Shown here: positions 51,866 through 61,052 of the stretch, piece after piece | Layout of the letters: the number at the start of each line of letters is the position of its first letter | How positions within the stretch are numbered: the stretch's first letter is position 1 | Assembly: GCA_019745775.1 (NCBI GenBank) | Contig: JAIESR010000019.1 | Span: forward strand, 62,001 to 126,000 | Direction: 5' to 3' | Source of the DNA: Xanthobacteraceae bacterium | GTDB lineage: Bacteria > Pseudomonadota > Alphaproteobacteria > Rhizobiales > Xanthobacteraceae | DNA length: 64,000 nt | The notes under the pieces: model-generated | What the model saw: only the letters and a program-made list of their open reading frames with translations | The model's database searches: none | Told to the model about the DNA's origin: nothing | Made by a program: the position numbers and the translations under genes

Positions 51866-53329
51866 TCAGTACGCGTTCTTGTACGACTTCGCCGAGATAA
51901 CGGTGCGCGCCAAGATCTGGATGTCGAGCCATAGCGACCAGTTCTCGATGTAGTAGAGATCATGCTCGACGCGCATGCGCATGCGCCGCGCGTCGGTCTC
52001 GCCGCGGAAGCCGTGCACCTGCGCCCAGCCGGTGATGCCGGGCTTCACGTTGTGGCGGCGGGCATAGAGGCGGATCTTCTTCTCGTATTCGAGATTGTGC
52101 GACAGCGCGTGCGGCCGCGGGCCGACCAGCGACATGTCGCCCTTGAGCACGTTGATGAGCTGCGGCAGCTCGTCGATGTTCCAGCGCCGCAGGAAGCGGC
52201 CGAACCGCGTTACTCGCGCGTCGTCGCGCGTCGCCTGCTTGATGTCGGGGCCGTCCTCCATCACGCGCATGGTTCGGAACTTGACGATCCGGAAAGTGCG
52301 CTGGTTGTAGCCGTAGCGGCGCTGCCGGAAGAACACCGCGCCCCCGCCGTCGAGCTTGATCAGGCAGGCGACCACCGCGAACAGCGGCATGAGCGCCACC
52401 AGCGCGGCTGCGGACACGGTGACGTCGATCAGCCGCTTGGTCAGCCACTGCAGCATGCCGAGCGGCGCGGCCGTCAGTTGCAGCGTCGAAATCGGGCCGA
52501 TCCGCAGCAGCTCGGCATTGGTGAATTCCTCGAGCATGCCGTCGGGTCCGAGATGCAGCTCCGCCGGCAGCACGCCGAATTTCTCGGCGGTCTGCTTGAC
52601 CGCGTCGGTGGCAGTCCATGGCGCCAGAAGCACGATCGCGTCGGGATTGGCTTCGCGCGCCTGCGTCAGCGCGAGCTCGAGCTCGCCTTTCAGTGTTTCG
52701 GCGCCGGCGTCGCTCAGCGGCCCGGGCAGCAGCGGCAGCGAGCAGCAGCCTGCGACCTCGACGCCGAGCTGCGATGGCTGGTAGCGCCGCAGGAACGCCG
52801 AGATGCGCGACGTCGCACCCACCACGAATATCCTCTTGGCGGTGACGATGCCGTTGCGGCTTGCGAGCAGCGTCGCCCGCGTGAGCAGACGGCGGAACGG
52901 AACCAGCGCCAGCAATCCGGAGATGTAGAAGAGCGCGATCCAGGCGCGCGAATAGACCATGCTCATCTGCGCCAGGAAGCCGATCGCCAGCAGGCAGAAG
53001 AACGTGCCGTGCCAATGCACCAGGATGCGCCGCGTGTTCACCTTGCCGGAGAGGAACGTGCCGATCCGGTATTCGCCGCGCGCGGTGTTGATGACGGCAT
53101 AGATGGCCGCGGCGAGCGTGCCGACGTGCAGATAGAAGTCCGGGTTCCCGACGGAACCGTAGGCGGCAACGTGGTAGACGACGCCGGTGATCAGGGCGAG
53201 CGCGAACACCGCGCTGAACTCGAACACGAAGGCGAGGATGCTGAAGGTAGGCGCGTTGATCAGTGCCCGCCGCCGCGTCGCCTGCGACGTCGGCGCGTCG
53301 AACCGCACATTGGGCGGGACGAAGTTCAT
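51866..53329 (-). CDS. Undecaprenyl-phosphate sugar-1-phosphate transferase (WcaJ/polyisoprenyl-phosphate hexose-1-P type)
   Basis: A 487-residue initiating enzyme that transfers a sugar-1-phosphate to undecaprenyl phosphate, starting exopolysaccharide repeat synthesis. Four N-terminal spans (about 25-145) and a CoA-binding-like middle domain (RIFVVGATSRISAFLRRY) precede the catalytic domain with its own span (LIDVTVSAAALVALMPLFAV), KFRTMRVMEDG, RRWNIDELPQLINVLKGDMS, VGPRPHA and KPGITGWAQVHGFRGET. It resembles WcaJ, HfsE or UppE. It is divergent from the rest of the polysaccharide locus. Confidence 0.94.
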   Translation of the reverse strand: MNFVPPNVRFDAPTSQATRRRALINAPTFSILAFVFEFSAVFALALITGVVYHVAAYGSVGNPDFYLHVGTLAAAIYAVINTARGEYRIGTFLSGKVNTRRILVHWHGTFFCLLAIGFLAQMSMVYSRAWIALFYISGLLALVPFRRLLTRATLLASRNGIVTAKRIFVVGATSRISAFLRRYQPSQLGVEVAGCCSLPLLPGPLSDAGAETLKGELELALTQAREANPDAIVLLAPWTATDAVKQTAEKFGVLPAELHLGPDGMLEEFTNAELLRIGPISTLQLTAAPLGMLQWLTKRLIDVTVSAAALVALMPLFAVVACLIKLDGGGAVFFRQRRYGYNQRTFRIVKFRTMRVMEDGPDIKQATRDDARVTRFGRFLRRWNIDELPQLINVLKGDMSLVGPRPHALSHNLEYEKKIRLYARRHNVKPGITGWAQVHGFRGETDARRMRMRVEHDLYYIENWSLWLDIQILARTVISAKSYKNAY

Positions 53330-53398
53330 GGCGAAGTGCGCCGAATGAGCGGCTGCGTGCGCTCGCTACGCTGCATGACTGGCGACCCTGTCTCTTCT

Positions 53399-53420
53399 TG
53401 TTGCAGCGATAGATGCAACA
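53399..53420. promoter_or_regulatory. Inverted repeat in the divergent promoter of the polysaccharide locus
   Basis: TGTTGCA (53399-53405) and TGCAACA (53414-53420) are exact inverse copies spaced by 8 bases, so centres are 15 bases apart. They lie between the sugar transferase start at 53329 and the deacetylase start at 53583. The arm resembles the central palindrome of the family B repeats, which could be chance. Confidence 0.4.
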
Positions 53421-53582
53421 CCCACGTACCGATGTCCCGGCCGATGACGCGTTAGCGTTACCGTCGGAAAGCGGTTCGGCGCCGCCGCCCGCGGGCTAAA
53501 GTCGAACAGAGGGCAGACGAGGATCGCGCGTGTCGAACGCAGCGACGTTAACGACGCCCATCAAGGTTCCAAGGGTTAATCG

Positions 53583-54614
53583 ATGCGTGCGGCATCGCTG
53601 CTGAAGACCGCGTTCCCGATCGTCGCCCAGTACAGCGGCCTCGGTGCGGCGCTGGCGCTGCGCTATCGCGGCGCCGGCACGATCTTCATGCTGCACAGCG
53701 TGGTCGAGAACGGCGACGGCTATCCCGACCACAGCCTGCGCTGTCCGGCCGGCAAGCTCGCGGATGCCTTGCACTTCCTGCGCGAAGACGGCGTCGCGTT
53801 CGTCTCGCTTGACGAGATGCTCGAGCGGCTGAAGTTCCCTTCCGGCCGGCCGTTCGCGGCCTTCACCTTCGACGATGGCTTCGCGGACTCATTGACGCAG
53901 GCGCTGCCGGTCATGGAGCGGTTCGGCGCGCCGATGACCGTCTATGTCGCCACCGGCATGATCGAGCGCAGCCTGGACGCCTGGTGGCTCGCGCTGGCGG
54001 AATGGATCCGCCGCAGCGACCGCGTCGCGCTGCCACAGGCGGGCCTCGCCTTCGACTGTTCCGATGCCGCCGCCAAGAAGCGCGCCTTCGTCGCCATCGA
54101 AGCGGCGATCCATCGCGACTATGACCTGCTGCCGCAGGTGCGGGTGGCGCTCGCCGACGAGGGGATCGATTGCCATGCCCAGCTCGACCGTGAGGCGCTG
54201 ACGGTGGAGCAGTTGCGCGAGCTCGCGCGGCATCCGCTGGTCACCATCGGCGGCCACACCGACACCCACATTAATCTGGCGCTTGCGCCAGAGGCGACGG
54301 CCTGCCGCGAGATGATGTCGAACCGCCGGTTCCTGGAAGGGATCATCGGCAAGCCGGTCGTCCATTTCGCCTATCCGTTCGGCAATGCGCGCGCTTGCGG
54401 CGACCGCGAGGCGGCGATCGCGCATGCCGTCGGCTTCAAGACCGCGGTGACGACCCGCAGCGGCGCGATTTTCTCCGGCCATCTCGATCACTTGTACGCG
54501 CTACCACGCGAAGTGCTGTCGGCCGACGACACGCCGCCGTCGCTGCGCTGCAAGCTCGACGGCGTCTACCGCGCGTTCCAGTCGCATCTCGGCGACCCCG
54601 TCGCGCGCATGTAG
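53583..54614 (+). CDS. Polysaccharide deacetylase (NodB domain)
   Basis: A 343-residue carbohydrate esterase family 4 protein, removing N-acetyl groups from the polymer or a precursor. Catalytic motifs are TFDDGFADS (about 97-105), GGHTDTHINL with the two metal-binding His, and FAYPFGN. No cleavable signal is clear; the N-terminus is mildly hydrophobic. It begins the plus-strand run of the locus. It resembles HfsH of the Caulobacter holdfast pathway in size and context, which would make the polymer adhesive and partly cationic; that is inference. Confidence 0.92.
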   Translation: MRAASLLKTAFPIVAQYSGLGAALALRYRGAGTIFMLHSVVENGDGYPDHSLRCPAGKLADALHFLREDGVAFVSLDEMLERLKFPSGRPFAAFTFDDGFADSLTQALPVMERFGAPMTVYVATGMIERSLDAWWLALAEWIRRSDRVALPQAGLAFDCSDAAAKKRAFVAIEAAIHRDYDLLPQVRVALADEGIDCHAQLDREALTVEQLRELARHPLVTIGGHTDTHINLALAPEATACREMMSNRRFLEGIIGKPVVHFAYPFGNARACGDREAAIAHAVGFKTAVTTRSGAIFSGHLDHLYALPREVLSADDTPPSLRCKLDGVYRAFQSHLGDPVARM

Positions 54615-54621
54615 GGCGAAG

Positions 54622-55887
54622 ATGACGATCGCCACGCAGATGTTTCGCTTGGTTGCCGTCGTGCTCGCCGGCCTGTGGCTGGCGCAGGCGCAGGCGGCGG
54701 AGAAGCAGGCCGAGGCGCCGGCGTTCCAGCGCGGCATCGCCATCGCGCATACGATGGCGTGGGCGCAGATCGAGCCGGGACCGTCGAAGGCGTTCGTGTT
54801 CCCGCCGTTCATGGATCAGGGCCGCCGGCTCGATCGTGCCGAATTGCAGGCGCTCACCCGCGCCGGCTTCGATTTCGTGCGGCTCGCCGTCGATCCGGGC
54901 CCGTTCCTCCAGTTCACCGGCGCGCGCCGCGAGCGCGCCGAGCAGATCCTGCTCGAACAGGTGCGGCTGATCCTGGCGTCCGGGCTCGCGGTGATCGTCG
55001 ACTTCCATCCCAGCGACCTGCATCCGAACTACACCGGTGCCGCGCTCACCGGCGGCGTCGCGACGCCCGCCTTCCGCGACTATCTGCGGCTGCTCGAGCG
55101 TACCGCCGTGCAGCTCGATGCGCTCAAGTCGCGCCGCGTCGCGTTCGAGCTGATGAACGAGCCGCCGGTTTCGCCGGCGGTCTGGCAGCCGATGCTCGAA
55201 GCCGCCTACCACGCCGTGCGCAAGGTGGCGCCGCGGCTCCTGCTGGTGCTGCCGGGCGCCAGCGAGGGCATGGTGGAGGGCCTGCTTGGTCTCAAGCCGG
55301 CGGCGTTCCGCGACGATCCGGCGGTGATCTATACGTTCCACTACTACGAGCCGTTTCAGTTCACACACCAGGGCGCGTCCTGGAACGCCGCCCGGCATCT
55401 TGCCGACGTGCCCTATCCGGCGACGGCGCGGCCGCTGCGCGACAGCCTGGAAGCGACCGCCGCGGCGATCGAGTCCTCGCCCCTGTCGCAGGTCCAGAGG
55501 GCCGCGGCCACGCTCGAAGCGCGCCGCCTGCTCGAGAGCTATCGTCGCTCGGGCTTCGACCGCGCCGCCATGGCGAAGAGCCTCGACCGCATCACCGTCT
55601 GGGCCAAGAGCAATGGCATCCCCGCCGACCGCATCTTGCTCGGCGAGTTCGGCGCGCTGAAATCGCCGCGGCAGGCGCACGGGTTGCGCGCCGCCGAGCG
55701 CCGGCAATGGTTCGCCGACGTGCGCAGCGAGGCGGAGGCGAGGGGGTTCTCGTGGGCGGTCTGGGTCTATCGCCTCGGCGGTTTTGAGGTCGTCGACGGC
55801 AGCCGCGGTGTCGATATCGATCCGGATGTCGCCGCCGCGCTTGGCCTGAAGTCACCATCGCGTCACAGCGCCGCGCCGGCGAAATAA
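54622..55887 (+). CDS. Secreted glycoside hydrolase family 5 (cellulase-like)
   Basis: A 421-residue GH5 hydrolase with signal peptide ending near QAQAAEKQ. The acid/base Glu is in FELMNEPPVSP (about 177) and the nucleophile in LLGEFGALKSP (about 340); HYYEPFQFTHQGASW is also conserved. It would cut beta-linked glucan or mannan in the periplasm or outside. Inside a polysaccharide locus such an enzyme usually trims or releases the product, as in cellulose operons. It starts 7 bases after the deacetylase gene. Confidence 0.93.
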   Translation: MTIATQMFRLVAVVLAGLWLAQAQAAEKQAEAPAFQRGIAIAHTMAWAQIEPGPSKAFVFPPFMDQGRRLDRAELQALTRAGFDFVRLAVDPGPFLQFTGARRERAEQILLEQVRLILASGLAVIVDFHPSDLHPNYTGAALTGGVATPAFRDYLRLLERTAVQLDALKSRRVAFELMNEPPVSPAVWQPMLEAAYHAVRKVAPRLLLVLPGASEGMVEGLLGLKPAAFRDDPAVIYTFHYYEPFQFTHQGASWNAARHLADVPYPATARPLRDSLEATAAAIESSPLSQVQRAAATLEARRLLESYRRSGFDRAAMAKSLDRITVWAKSNGIPADRILLGEFGALKSPRQAHGLRAAERRQWFADVRSEAEARGFSWAVWVYRLGGFEVVDGSRGVDIDPDVAAALGLKSPSRHSAAPAK

Positions 55888-55977
55888 CCGCCGCGGATCC
55901 GCCACGCGCCAGCTCATGGTGACCGCGTGTTCCGCAATCGCGATCGCAGCGCCACGCCGCCACGTCACGCGGCGCGG

Positions 55978-55993
55978 CAATTAAGATTAATTG
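55978..55993. promoter_or_regulatory. AT-rich perfect palindrome before the glycosyltransferase genes
   Basis: CAATTAA-GA-TTAATTG is a perfect 16-bp palindrome in a 259-base gap between the GH5 gene and the first glycosyltransferase, so a second promoter probably lies here. AT-rich sites of this kind can be bound by MucR/Ros-type regulators of rhizobial polysaccharides, but none is encoded in the window. Confidence 0.4.
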
Positions 55994-56146
55994 CGTTTGT
56001 AAGCTTCTGATCCATCACCAGTCGACATATCGCGCCGCGATCTGTGGCAATTACAATTTGCATCGCGGCAGCATCTGCCGGCTTTGCGTCGTGCGGTGGC
56101 AGGTGCCGCGCGGCAATGGAAGTTCGTCGCGTGAGGCCGTGCGGAT

Positions 56147-57244
56147 ATGCTGAACGACAATCGCCCGCTGGTGAGCATCATCATCAAGGCGCTGAACGAG
56201 GAGTGCCACATCGCTTCCGCGATCGAGAGCGCGCTCGCCGCGATCGCCGAGGTCGGCGGCGAGGTGATTCTCGCGGACTCGGCCTCGAGCGACCGCACCG
56301 TCGAGATCGCGCAGCGCTATCCGATCAGGATCGTGCAGCTCAGCGACATCCGCGACCGCTCCTGCGGTGCCGGCGCGCAGCTCGGCTATCAGCATGCCGG
56401 CGGCCGCTACATCTACCTGCTCGACGGCGACATGACGCTCCGCACCGGCTTCCTGCCGGCGGCGATCCGACGCCTCGAGAAAAATGCGACGGTCGCCGGA
56501 GTCGGCGGTACCCTCACCGAGCTCGAGACGGACAACCACGAGTTCGTGCAGCGCGTGAAGCGTGGCGACCTCTCGGCGGAGCCCGGACCGGTCCTGCGGC
56601 TCGACGGCGGCGGCCTCTACCGCCGCTCCGCCGTCGAGGCCGTCGGCTACTTCACCGATCGCAACCTGCACGGCGGCGAGGAGGGCGAACTCGGCGCGCG
56701 CTTGCGGGCACGAGGCTTCACGCTTGAGCGGATCGCCGTTCCGGCCGTCGACCATCGCGGCCATTCCGGCAGTGGTTACCGCCTGCTGCTGCGACGCATC
56801 ACGTCGCGCAACGCCTGCGGCTCCGGCGAGACCTTGCGGGCTGCGCTCGGCCGCCCGCATTTTCCGCTGGTGTTCCAGAACAACGGCACGCTCAAGCTCG
56901 CCCTGGTCGTGCACGCATGGTGGGCCAGCATACTCGCCTGCGCGTTATTCATTTCACCCTGGCCTCTCGCCGGGCTGGCGATGGCTGCGCTGATCGCATT
57001 TCCGGTCGTGATCATGGCGCTGCGCTGGCGTTCTCTCGACGTCGGCCTCTACTCGGTCGTCGCGTGGAACGTCTACGCGCTGTGCCTGCTGCCGGGGTTC
57101 CTGCGCCCGCGCGTGCCGCCGACCGCCTGGATCGATAGCACCGTGGTCAAGGACGCCACGCCCGGCGCCACGATAGAGCCGTTTCCGCGCCCGCGTGTGA
57201 CCGCCGCCCGGCACGATGCCGCGCCGGCGGCGCGCAGCGCCTGA
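56147..57244 (+). CDS. Family 2 glycosyltransferase with C-terminal membrane segment
   Basis: A 365-residue GT-A enzyme. The start VSIIIKALNEECHIASAIES, the nucleotide site ILADSASSDRTVEIA and the metal motif LLDGDMTLRTGF are clear, with NLHGGEEGELGARLRARGF near the acceptor site. Two or three hydrophobic spans at 250-320 (ILACALFISPWPLAGLAMAA) anchor it in the inner membrane. It adds a sugar to the lipid-linked repeat; donor and linkage cannot be read. Confidence 0.93.
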   Translation: MLNDNRPLVSIIIKALNEECHIASAIESALAAIAEVGGEVILADSASSDRTVEIAQRYPIRIVQLSDIRDRSCGAGAQLGYQHAGGRYIYLLDGDMTLRTGFLPAAIRRLEKNATVAGVGGTLTELETDNHEFVQRVKRGDLSAEPGPVLRLDGGGLYRRSAVEAVGYFTDRNLHGGEEGELGARLRARGFTLERIAVPAVDHRGHSGSGYRLLLRRITSRNACGSGETLRAALGRPHFPLVFQNNGTLKLALVVHAWWASILACALFISPWPLAGLAMAALIAFPVVIMALRWRSLDVGLYSVVAWNVYALCLLPGFLRPRVPPTAWIDSTVVKDATPGATIEPFPRPRVTAARHDAAPAARSA

Positions 57245-57249
57245 CCGTC

Positions 57250-58569
57250 ATGAGCATCGACACGCTGCCGTCGCAATCAGTCGCAGGCGTGCACGCCGCG
57301 GGCGACCTCGAGCGCGCGCTGCGCAGCGTCCTTTTCCTCGCGGCCTTCCTGGTGACCTGGATCACCATGGCGCCGTTCCCGGACCTCGGCGATCCGAAGG
57401 TGCTGGAGCCGGTCGCCGACGGCAATGCCCTGAACCAGCTCGTCACGCTCGGCATGACAGGGACGCTCGCAGCATTCCTGTTGGTCCGGCATGCGCGTGC
57501 TGCGCTGCTCGCGCTGACGCTGCCGCTCGTTCTCACGCTCGCCTGGTTCGCGGTCTCCGTCGTCTTCGCCACCCATCCGGATCTCGCTGGGCGAAGGCTC
57601 ATCCTCGCCGGCTTCATGATCTGCAATTCGATCGCGCTGCTGCTTCTCCCCGTGAGCCGCGAGCATTTCGCCCGCCTGCTGACGCTGGCGGCGCTGGTCG
57701 TGCTGGCGCTGTGCTACGCCGGCGTCCTGCTACGGCCGCAATATTCGATCCACCAGCCGACCGACGTGGTCGAGCCGATCCTCGCCGGCAACTGGCGGGG
57801 TGCGTTCGCGCACAAGAACGGCGCCGGCGCCGCCATGACATTGCTGATCTTCATCGGCATCTTCGTCGCGCGCGTCTCCAACCGCTCGCTCGGCATCGCG
57901 ATCGTCGCGCTCGCCGCCTTCTTTCTGGTCTTCTCGCAGGCGAAGTCGCCGCTGCTGCTGCTGCCGATCGTTCTGCTGCTCTCCTGGCTCGTCCTTACCC
58001 TGCGCAGCCCCGGTCTGACGGTCGCGCTCGTGATTGGCGTGCCGCTCGGCATCAACCTGCTGACCGTCGGCTCGGTCATGTTCCCCGGCATCGAGGCGTT
58101 GCTTTCCATCTTCATGTCGGACACGACCTATACCGGCCGCAACGAGATCTGGGGGTTCGCGCTCAACCATGTCGGCCAGCGCCCGGTTACCGGCTTCGGC
58201 TTCCAGGCGTTCTGGGGCACCTCCGACCTCGTGGTCTCGGGCAGCATCCGCGAATCCTGGGCCTATCGCGCCAGCGACGCGCACAACGGCTACCTCAATC
58301 TGGCGGTGATGACCGGCGTGGTGGGGCTCGTGCTGGCGCTAACCTGGATCGTCGCGCAGCCGCTCGCCGACGTCATCCGCAACAACACGAACCGCACCGA
58401 TCCGCTGACCATGATGTTTGTTCAGATCTGGCTGTTCGGTGTGCTGCTTTGCGGCTTCGAGTCGCTGCTGTTCGCCGGCGGCAGCGCGCTGTGGGCGATG
58501 ATGATCATGTCGATCGTGGGGCTGCGCTATCTCGTGTCGATGCCGTTGCGCGGGGGAGCGCATGCTTAG
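57250..58569 (+). CDS. O-antigen ligase/polymerase-family protein (Wzy-like)
   Basis: A 439-residue protein with about twelve spans. The large periplasmic loop has TYTGRNEIWGFALNHVGQRP, GFGFQAFWG and DAHNGYLNLAVMTGVVGLV, the His/Gly pattern of the Wzy_C/WaaL domain. In a Wzx/Wzy locus it would polymerise flipped repeat units. The 6-base gap to the GT2 gene and 8-base overlap with the next gene show one transcript. Confidence 0.92.
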   Translation: MSIDTLPSQSVAGVHAAGDLERALRSVLFLAAFLVTWITMAPFPDLGDPKVLEPVADGNALNQLVTLGMTGTLAAFLLVRHARAALLALTLPLVLTLAWFAVSVVFATHPDLAGRRLILAGFMICNSIALLLLPVSREHFARLLTLAALVVLALCYAGVLLRPQYSIHQPTDVVEPILAGNWRGAFAHKNGAGAAMTLLIFIGIFVARVSNRSLGIAIVALAAFFLVFSQAKSPLLLLPIVLLLSWLVLTLRSPGLTVALVIGVPLGINLLTVGSVMFPGIEALLSIFMSDTTYTGRNEIWGFALNHVGQRPVTGFGFQAFWGTSDLVVSGSIRESWAYRASDAHNGYLNLAVMTGVVGLVLALTWIVAQPLADVIRNNTNRTDPLTMMFVQIWLFGVLLCGFESLLFAGGSALWAMMIMSIVGLRYLVSMPLRGGAHA

Positions 58570-59803
58570 CCCGACGCCCTGCCTGCTCTCGATCAACAAT
58601 TACTTCTATCCGCGCGGCGGCGCCGAGGTGCTGTTCCTCGAGCAGAACCGCATGTTCGAGGACATCGGCTGGCAGGTGGTGCCGTTCTCGATGCGGCACG
58701 CCAAGAACCTGCCGACGCCGTGGTCGGCGTATTTCCCCGACGAGATCGAGTTCGGCGCGGATTACAGCCTCGCCAGCAAGCTCGTGCGCGCGCCGCGGGT
58801 GATCTATTCGCTGCAGGCGCGCAGGAAGCTTCGCGAGCTGCTGCGCCGGATCAAGCCGCGCATCGCGCACGTGCACAACGTCTATCACCATCTCTCGCCG
58901 TCGATCCTCGGCCTGCTGCGGGACGAGGGCATCCCGGTCGTGCTCACCGTGCACGACCTCAAGCTCGGCTGTCCCGCCTACACCATGATGCGCGCCGGCA
59001 AGCCCTGCGATGAATGCCGCGGCGGCAACTTCCACCGCGTCGCGGTCAACCGCTGCATCAAGGGCTCGCTCGCGCTGTCGAGCCTGGTGATGCTTGAATC
59101 GTACGTGCATCGCTACCTCAAACTCTACGATGCCAACGTCACCCGCTTCGTGGTGCCGAGCCGCTTCATGCTCGAGACGCTGGTCGCGTGGGGATGGGAT
59201 CGCGAGCGCTTCGTCTACATCCCGAACTTCGTCGACCACGACCGCTTCAAGCCGAAAGCGCCGGTCGGCAAGCGCTTCGTCTATTGCGGGCGGCTCGACG
59301 GCCTGAAGGGCGTCGCGACCCTGATCACCGCGGCGGCGAAAGCGCGGCAGCCCCTGACCATCGCGGGCGCCGGGCCGGACGAAGCGCGGCTGCGCGCGCT
59401 TGCCGCCGGGCTCGGGGCCGATGTCGACTTCCGTGGGCATCTCACCCAGGTTGCGCTCGCGCACGTGATCGAGACGGCGCGCGCGGTCGTCGTTCCCTCC
59501 GAGGTCAACGAGAACGCGCCGCTTTCGGTGCTCGAAGCCTATGCCGCGGGACGCCCGGTGATCGGCTCGCGCATCGCCGGCATCCCGGAACTGATCCGCG
59601 CGGACGAGACCGGCGTGCTCTACCCGACCGGCGATGCCGATGCGCTCGCCGCCGCGCTCGCCCGCTTCGCGACGCTGCCGGACGAGCGGCTCGCCGCCAT
59701 GGGCGCGGCTGGACGGCGATGGGTCGAGCGCGACTTCAGCGCCGCCGCCTATCGCACGCGCATGCTCGCGCTCTACCAGTCGATCGAGGATGGCGCGCGA
59801 TGA
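58562..59803 (+). CDS. Family 4 glycosyltransferase
   Basis: A 413-residue GT-B enzyme. The N-terminal half begins CLLSINNYFYPRGGAEVLFL and has VHNVYHHLSPSIL and KLGCPAYTMMRAGKPCDECR. The last has paired Cys typical of a GT4 subgroup. The nucleotide-sugar half shows PNFVDHDRFKP, GRLDGLKGVATLI and the E-x7-E motif in SEVNENAPLSVLEAYAAGRP. It starts 8 bases inside the polymerase gene and is coupled to the next gene by ATGA. Confidence 0.93.
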   Translation: MLSPTPCLLSINNYFYPRGGAEVLFLEQNRMFEDIGWQVVPFSMRHAKNLPTPWSAYFPDEIEFGADYSLASKLVRAPRVIYSLQARRKLRELLRRIKPRIAHVHNVYHHLSPSILGLLRDEGIPVVLTVHDLKLGCPAYTMMRAGKPCDECRGGNFHRVAVNRCIKGSLALSSLVMLESYVHRYLKLYDANVTRFVVPSRFMLETLVAWGWDRERFVYIPNFVDHDRFKPKAPVGKRFVYCGRLDGLKGVATLITAAAKARQPLTIAGAGPDEARLRALAAGLGADVDFRGHLTQVALAHVIETARAVVVPSEVNENAPLSVLEAYAAGRPVIGSRIAGIPELIRADETGVLYPTGDADALAAALARFATLPDERLAAMGAAGRRWVERDFSAAAYRTRMLALYQSIEDGAR

Positions 59804-61032
59804 ACATGCCGCTGCGCGAGCCGCAAGTCTTCGCCTCGCAGGTTCGTTCGCCGCAATCCACCGCGGTGGGCGCGAAGCCGCTGCGCATCGTCATGCTCGG
59901 GCTACGCGGCTTTCCCGACGTGCAGGGCGGCGTCGAGCGCCACGTCGAGCATCTCTCGCGCCGGCTGGTCGAGCTTGGCTGCGAGGTCGAGGCGATCGTG
60001 CGCAGCCCGTACATGCCGGAGGATTGCCCCAGGACCTGGCACGGCGTGAAGCTTCATCCGATCTGGTCGCCGCGGGTGACCGGCGTCGAGGCGCTGGTGC
60101 ACAGCTTCCTCGGCGTGTTCCACGCCGCGCGCATCAAGCCCGACATCCTGCACATCCATTCGATCGGCCCGGCGCTGTTTGCGCCTTTGGCGCGCGCGCT
60201 CGGCCTGCGGGTGGTCGTCACCCATCACGTGATGAACTACGAGAACGAGAAATGGGGCCCGGCGGCGCGCACCCTGCTGCGGCTCGGCGAGCGCATCGGC
60301 ATGACCTTCTCCCATGCGCGGATCGCGGTGTCGCGCTTCCTCGCCGACCGCGTGACGCGCGACTACGCGGTGTCGATCCGGGTCATCCCCAATGGACTCG
60401 GCGAGCTGGCGACCGCGCCGTCGACCACGACGCTGCAGCAGTTCGGCCTCACCGCCGGGCGCTATCTGCTCACGGTGGCGCGCATCGATCCGCAGAAATG
60501 CCAGCTCGACCTGATCGAGGCGTTCCGGCAGGCGCAGCCGGCCGATTGGACGCTGGCGCTCGCGGGCGCCGCCGACTACGCCTCGGACTACGTCCACAAG
60601 GTGGTCGAGGCCGCCAGGCGGACGCCCGGCGTCGTGCTGCTCGGCCACCAGAAGGAAGCCGCGCTCGCCGAGCTCTACGGCAACGCCGGCGCCTTCGTCC
60701 TGCCGTCGAGCCATGAGGGCCAGCCGATCGCGGTGATCGAGGCGCTCGGCTACGGGTGCCCCGTCATCCTCAGCGACATCCCCGCGCACCGGGAGCTTGG
60801 GATCGTCGCGGGTCAATTCTTCCCCTCCGGCGACGTCGTGGCCCTGTCGAAGCGCCTGCGCGCGGTGTTCCGCGATCCGCCCGATCGCGCCGATCACACC
60901 GCCGATCGCGATCGCATTCTCAAGCGCCACGACTGGCGCCTGATCGCGCGCCACACGCTGCGCGCCTACTGCGCCGCGCTGCCGCCGCGCCGCGCGGTGG
61001 GGATTCGATTGGGATTACGGGACCAAGAGTAG
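59800..61032 (+). CDS. Family 4 glycosyltransferase
   Basis: A 410-residue GT-B enzyme. The ATG at 59800 overlaps the stop of the previous gene (ATGA); the open frame begins much earlier but only as a shadow of that gene. Marks are MLGLRGFPDVQGGVERHVEH, ILHIHSIGPALFAPLARALG, TVARIDPQKCQLDLIEAFRQ and SSHEGQPIAVIEALGYGCPV. It is the third transferase of the locus, so the repeat unit has perhaps four sugars, counting the priming sugar. Donors are unknown. Confidence 0.93.
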   Translation: MNMPLREPQVFASQVRSPQSTAVGAKPLRIVMLGLRGFPDVQGGVERHVEHLSRRLVELGCEVEAIVRSPYMPEDCPRTWHGVKLHPIWSPRVTGVEALVHSFLGVFHAARIKPDILHIHSIGPALFAPLARALGLRVVVTHHVMNYENEKWGPAARTLLRLGERIGMTFSHARIAVSRFLADRVTRDYAVSIRVIPNGLGELATAPSTTTLQQFGLTAGRYLLTVARIDPQKCQLDLIEAFRQAQPADWTLALAGAADYASDYVHKVVEAARRTPGVVLLGHQKEAALAELYGNAGAFVLPSSHEGQPIAVIEALGYGCPVILSDIPAHRELGIVAGQFFPSGDVVALSKRLRAVFRDPPDRADHTADRDRILKRHDWRLIARHTLRAYCAALPPRRAVGIRLGLRDQE

Positions 61033-61052
61033 ACGCTGGCGCAAATCTCAAT

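Noticed and set aside
59188..59799. A long 5' extension of the second family 4 glycosyltransferase
   Set aside because: This part overlaps the preceding glycosyltransferase in another frame and lacks GT motifs; the ATGA overlap at 59800 gives the proper start.
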